This document shows, piece by piece, positions 62,736 through 64,000 of a stretch of 64,000 nt of DNA (positions within the stretch are counted from its first letter, which is position 1; every line of letters begins with the position of its first letter). A program made the position numbers and the translations under genes. This stretch comes from Streptomyces sp. NBC_01210. GTDB lineage: Bacteria > Actinomycetota > Actinomycetes > Streptomycetales > Streptomycetaceae. Location: contig NZ_CP108549.1 of assembly GCF_036010325.1 (NCBI RefSeq), positions 4,216,001 through 4,280,000 of the forward strand. Reading direction: 5' to 3'. The notes under the pieces were generated by a model, which worked only from the letters and a program-made list of their open reading frames with translations, did no database searches and was not told the origin of the DNA.

Positions 62736-62762
62736 TTAGCACTCGCCCTAGGAGAGTGCAAG
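62736..62762 (-). promoter_or_regulatory. CIRCE operator, proximal copy
   Basis: Arms TTAGCACTC (perfect) and GAGTGCAAG (two mismatches) with a nine-base spacer, 9 bp away from the other copy. The four half-sites alternate every 18 bp. Together they provide two HrcA-binding sites for groEL2. Confidence 0.75.
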
Positions 62763-62781
62763 CGACTCTCACGGATCGAAG

Positions 62782-62894
62782 ACCCACGAGCGGACCCACG
62801 GGCGGACGCACGAAGGGACCCGCGGGCAGACGCACGAAGGGACCCGCGAGCGGACCCCGCAGCGGACGCGCAGCGGACCCGCGGGCAGACGCAC
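62782..62894. repeat. Degenerate tandem repeat upstream of the groEL2 operators
   Basis: Three to four imperfect copies of a roughly 24-bp unit resembling GGGCAGACGCACGAAGGGAC lie between the CIRCE sites and the cspA terminator. Confidence 0.65.
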
Positions 62895-62930
62895 GAGGGG
62901 CCCGCATCCCTGGTGGGATGCGGGCCCCTC
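62895..62930 (-). terminator. 16-bp perfect hairpin after cspA
   Basis: Arms GAGGGGCCCGCATCCC and GGGATGCGGGCCCCTC with a TGGT loop lie 34 nt downstream of the cspA stop on the minus strand. Confidence 0.85.
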
Positions 62931-62964
62931 GGCGTGAGTGCGTCGGTGGCCGATCGCGCCGAGA

Positions 62965-63168
62965 TCAGACGGCGAGCTTGACCATATCCGCCTGCGGACC
63001 CTTCTGGCCCTGCGAGATCTCGAATTCGACTCGCTGACCCTCTTCAAGGGTGCGGTACCCGTCCATCTGGATCGCGCTGTAGTGGACGAAAACATCCGCA
63101 CCACCGTCGACCGCGATGAAGCCGTACCCCTTCTCCGCGTTGAACCACTTGACGGTGCCCTGAGCCAT
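62965..63168 (-). CDS. cspA: Major cold-shock protein
   Basis: The 67-residue single cold-shock domain begins [20 protein letters not shown] with RNP1 KGYGFI and RNP2 VFVHYS. It binds RNA and single-stranded DNA, acting as an RNA chaperone. GGGGAG lies upstream of the ATG. It lies between groEL2 and the MoaD-like gene, the arrangement known around SCO4295 in S. coelicolor. Confidence 0.93.
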   Translation of the reverse strand: MAQGTVKWFNAEKGYGFIAVDGGADVFVHYSAIQMDGYRTLEEGQRVEFEISQGQKGPQADMVKLAV

Positions 63169-63522
63169 GCCTAACTCCCCTATTACTGGCCCTTGCGCAG
63201 GACCGCACTTCGCGGACCCGGGTCAGACCTCCACCCTCCGACAGGAGAGGGTGTGCGCCGGAACGCGTCGACCGCGGCTGAATGTATCTGCCCAACTGCC
63301 CTCTGCAACAGGTCAATCCGACGAGAAATCCGAGCACGCGTGAACGGATAATTGAACTGAATTCAATAAATTCCGGGGCAAGTCGGGCCCGGCAAATGGC
63401 GCTTAAGAGGCAATTCGATCGAACTTATTGGCTGCTTCTCGATGGGGCCAGGACGCATTCTCATATGCGGCCGGCATAAGCAGCGGCGGGGCCTTCCCCA
63501 ACTGTACCGCGCTCAACCATAC
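63169..63522 (-). promoter_or_regulatory. Long cspA leader and promoter region
   Basis: No gene is seen in 354 bp. A minus-strand TTGCAG/TACATT pair (spacer about 16 bp, near 63285-63310) could be the promoter, giving a leader of over 100 nt with several short inverted repeats. An AT-rich block lies at about 63350-63450. Long structured leaders are typical of cold-shock genes. Confidence 0.45.
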
Positions 63523-63563
63523 AGAATTGCCCCCTCCGCTTCTCTTGCGGAGGGGGCAATTCT
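63523..63563 (-). terminator. 17-bp perfect hairpin after the MoaD-like gene
   Basis: Arms AGAATTGCCCCCTCCGC and GCGGAGGGGGCAATTCT enclose a TTCTCTT loop, 16 nt downstream of the MoaD-like stop. Confidence 0.85.
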
Positions 63564-63579
63564 GGTGACGCTGCGTAGC

Positions 63580-63855
63580 TCAGCCGCCGGCGACGGCAGG
63601 AATGATCGAAACGCCCGCACCGTCCGGCGTCGCGGTCTCAAGACCCTGCTCGAAACGGACGTCGTCGTCATTCACGTACACGTTCACGAAGCGGCGCAGC
63701 TTGCCCTGGTCGTCCAGGACGCGCGCGGCGATGCCCGTGTGGTTCTTCTCCAGGTCGGCGATCACCTCGGAGAGCGTCGCGCCCTCCGCCGGGACCTCGG
63801 CCTGACCGCCCGTGTACGTACGGAGAATGGTGGGGATGCGGACGTTCACGCTCAT
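63580..63855 (-). CDS. MoaD/ThiS-type sulfur carrier protein
   Basis: The 91-residue beta-grasp protein starts SVNVRIPTILRTYTGGQAEV, has the LDDQGKLRRFVNVYVNDDDV block and ends IIPAVAGG, the diglycine that becomes a thiocarboxylate. CysO-like and MoaD-like proteins look alike; here linkage to thrC rather than moaE or thiG makes the exact pathway uncertain. Located 23 bp downstream of thrC, likely co-transcribed. Confidence 0.87.
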   Translation of the reverse strand: MSVNVRIPTILRTYTGGQAEVPAEGATLSEVIADLEKNHTGIAARVLDDQGKLRRFVNVYVNDDDVRFEQGLETATPDGAGVSIIPAVAGG

Positions 63856-63878
63856 GGTGTTCTGCCTTCCGTAGGTAG

Positions 63879-64000
63879 TCAGCTGGCCAGGCCGGCGTCG
63901 CGGAACGCGTCGAGGCTCGGGCGGATGGTCGCCGTGGGTCCGGTCGTCGGAGCGACCGCATCGAGGGTCTTGAGACCGTCGCCGGTGTTGAGCACGACCG
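63879..64000 (-). CDS. thrC: Threonine synthase, 3' end only
   Basis: The last 39 codons of a minus-strand gene are in the window: VVLNTGDGLKTLDAVAPTTG and then PSLDAFRDAGLAS. This is the usual C-terminus of Streptomyces ThrC, a PLP enzyme making threonine from O-phosphohomoserine. The rest lies beyond the right edge. Confidence 0.8.
   Translation of the reverse strand, partial: VVLNTGDGLKTLDAVAPTTGPTATIRPSLDAFRDAGLAS

Noticed and set aside
62782-62900. CRISPR-like array
   Set aside because: The repeats are adjacent and degenerate without spacer-sized unique segments, so they are a simple tandem repeat.

Overview
The window is a stretch of a Streptomyces (or very close actinomycete) chromosome core. 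It has very high GC with strong third-position GC, frequent GTG starts and many leaderless-looking genes with a TANNNT -10 box about 6-8 nt before the start codon. It also carries the lineage-typical XRE/DUF5753 plus DUF397 pairs, DUF2530, DUF2771, DUF3027 and DUF6479 proteins, futalosine-pathway menaquinone genes, and the gene order thrC - moaD-like - cold shock - groEL2. No rRNA, tRNA or CRISPR array was found.

Layout: 1-9.3 kb holds a secreted beta-propeller-type protein, an SGNH esterase, a RelE-type toxin-antitoxin module, an XRE/DUF397 pair, an MBL hydrolase divergent from an AraC regulator, two small secreted proteins and an AhpD-like protein divergent from its MarR regulator. 9.4-20.4 kb holds a Uma2 nuclease, an aldo/keto reductase, thpR, a MarR-MFS operon, a purine-type NCS2 permease, a cation P-type ATPase, and an HATPase / XRE / DUF397 regulatory triad. 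From about 20.8 to 30.9 kb a mosaic accessory island sits between a decapitated helix-turn-helix gene and the end of a sacsin/Hsp90-like gene. It carries gpsA, a clavaminate-synthase-like dioxygenase, two glycosyltransferases (one frameshifted), a nucleotide-sugar dehydrogenase, an unrecognised 462-residue protein with a TTA codon, a run of decayed enzyme fragments, an acyl carrier protein, FabV enoyl reductase and a truncated prenyl synthase. This is the least explained part of the window and looks like a partly decayed specialised-metabolite or glycolipid locus.

31-48.8 kb returns to core genes: sacsin-like ATPase, DUF3027, an MFS protein, a DUF2771 lipoprotein, mqnB-mqnD (menaquinone), a cold-shock protein, HAD hydrolase, an XPB-type helicase with its helicase-associated partner, VanZ and a GT87 mannosyltransferase-type protein. 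49-56.5 kb has a HelD-type RNA polymerase-associated ATPase, a secreted collagen-like protein, cutC, DUF6479, a mycothiol-dependent isomerase-like protein, an HD protein and a DUF4031 pair. 56.6-64 kb has an N-acetylmuramate recycling operon (RpiR regulator, murQ, PTS EIIBC), a cyclophilin, groEL2 under two CIRCE-like operators, cspA, a MoaD/ThiS-like protein and the 3' end of thrC.

Recurring themes are tandem minisatellites at the 3' ends of genes, long perfect hairpins between convergent genes, and divergent enzyme/regulator pairs with palindromic operators. Starts were placed using ribosome-binding sites where visible. All functional calls come from reading motifs by eye, without database searches.
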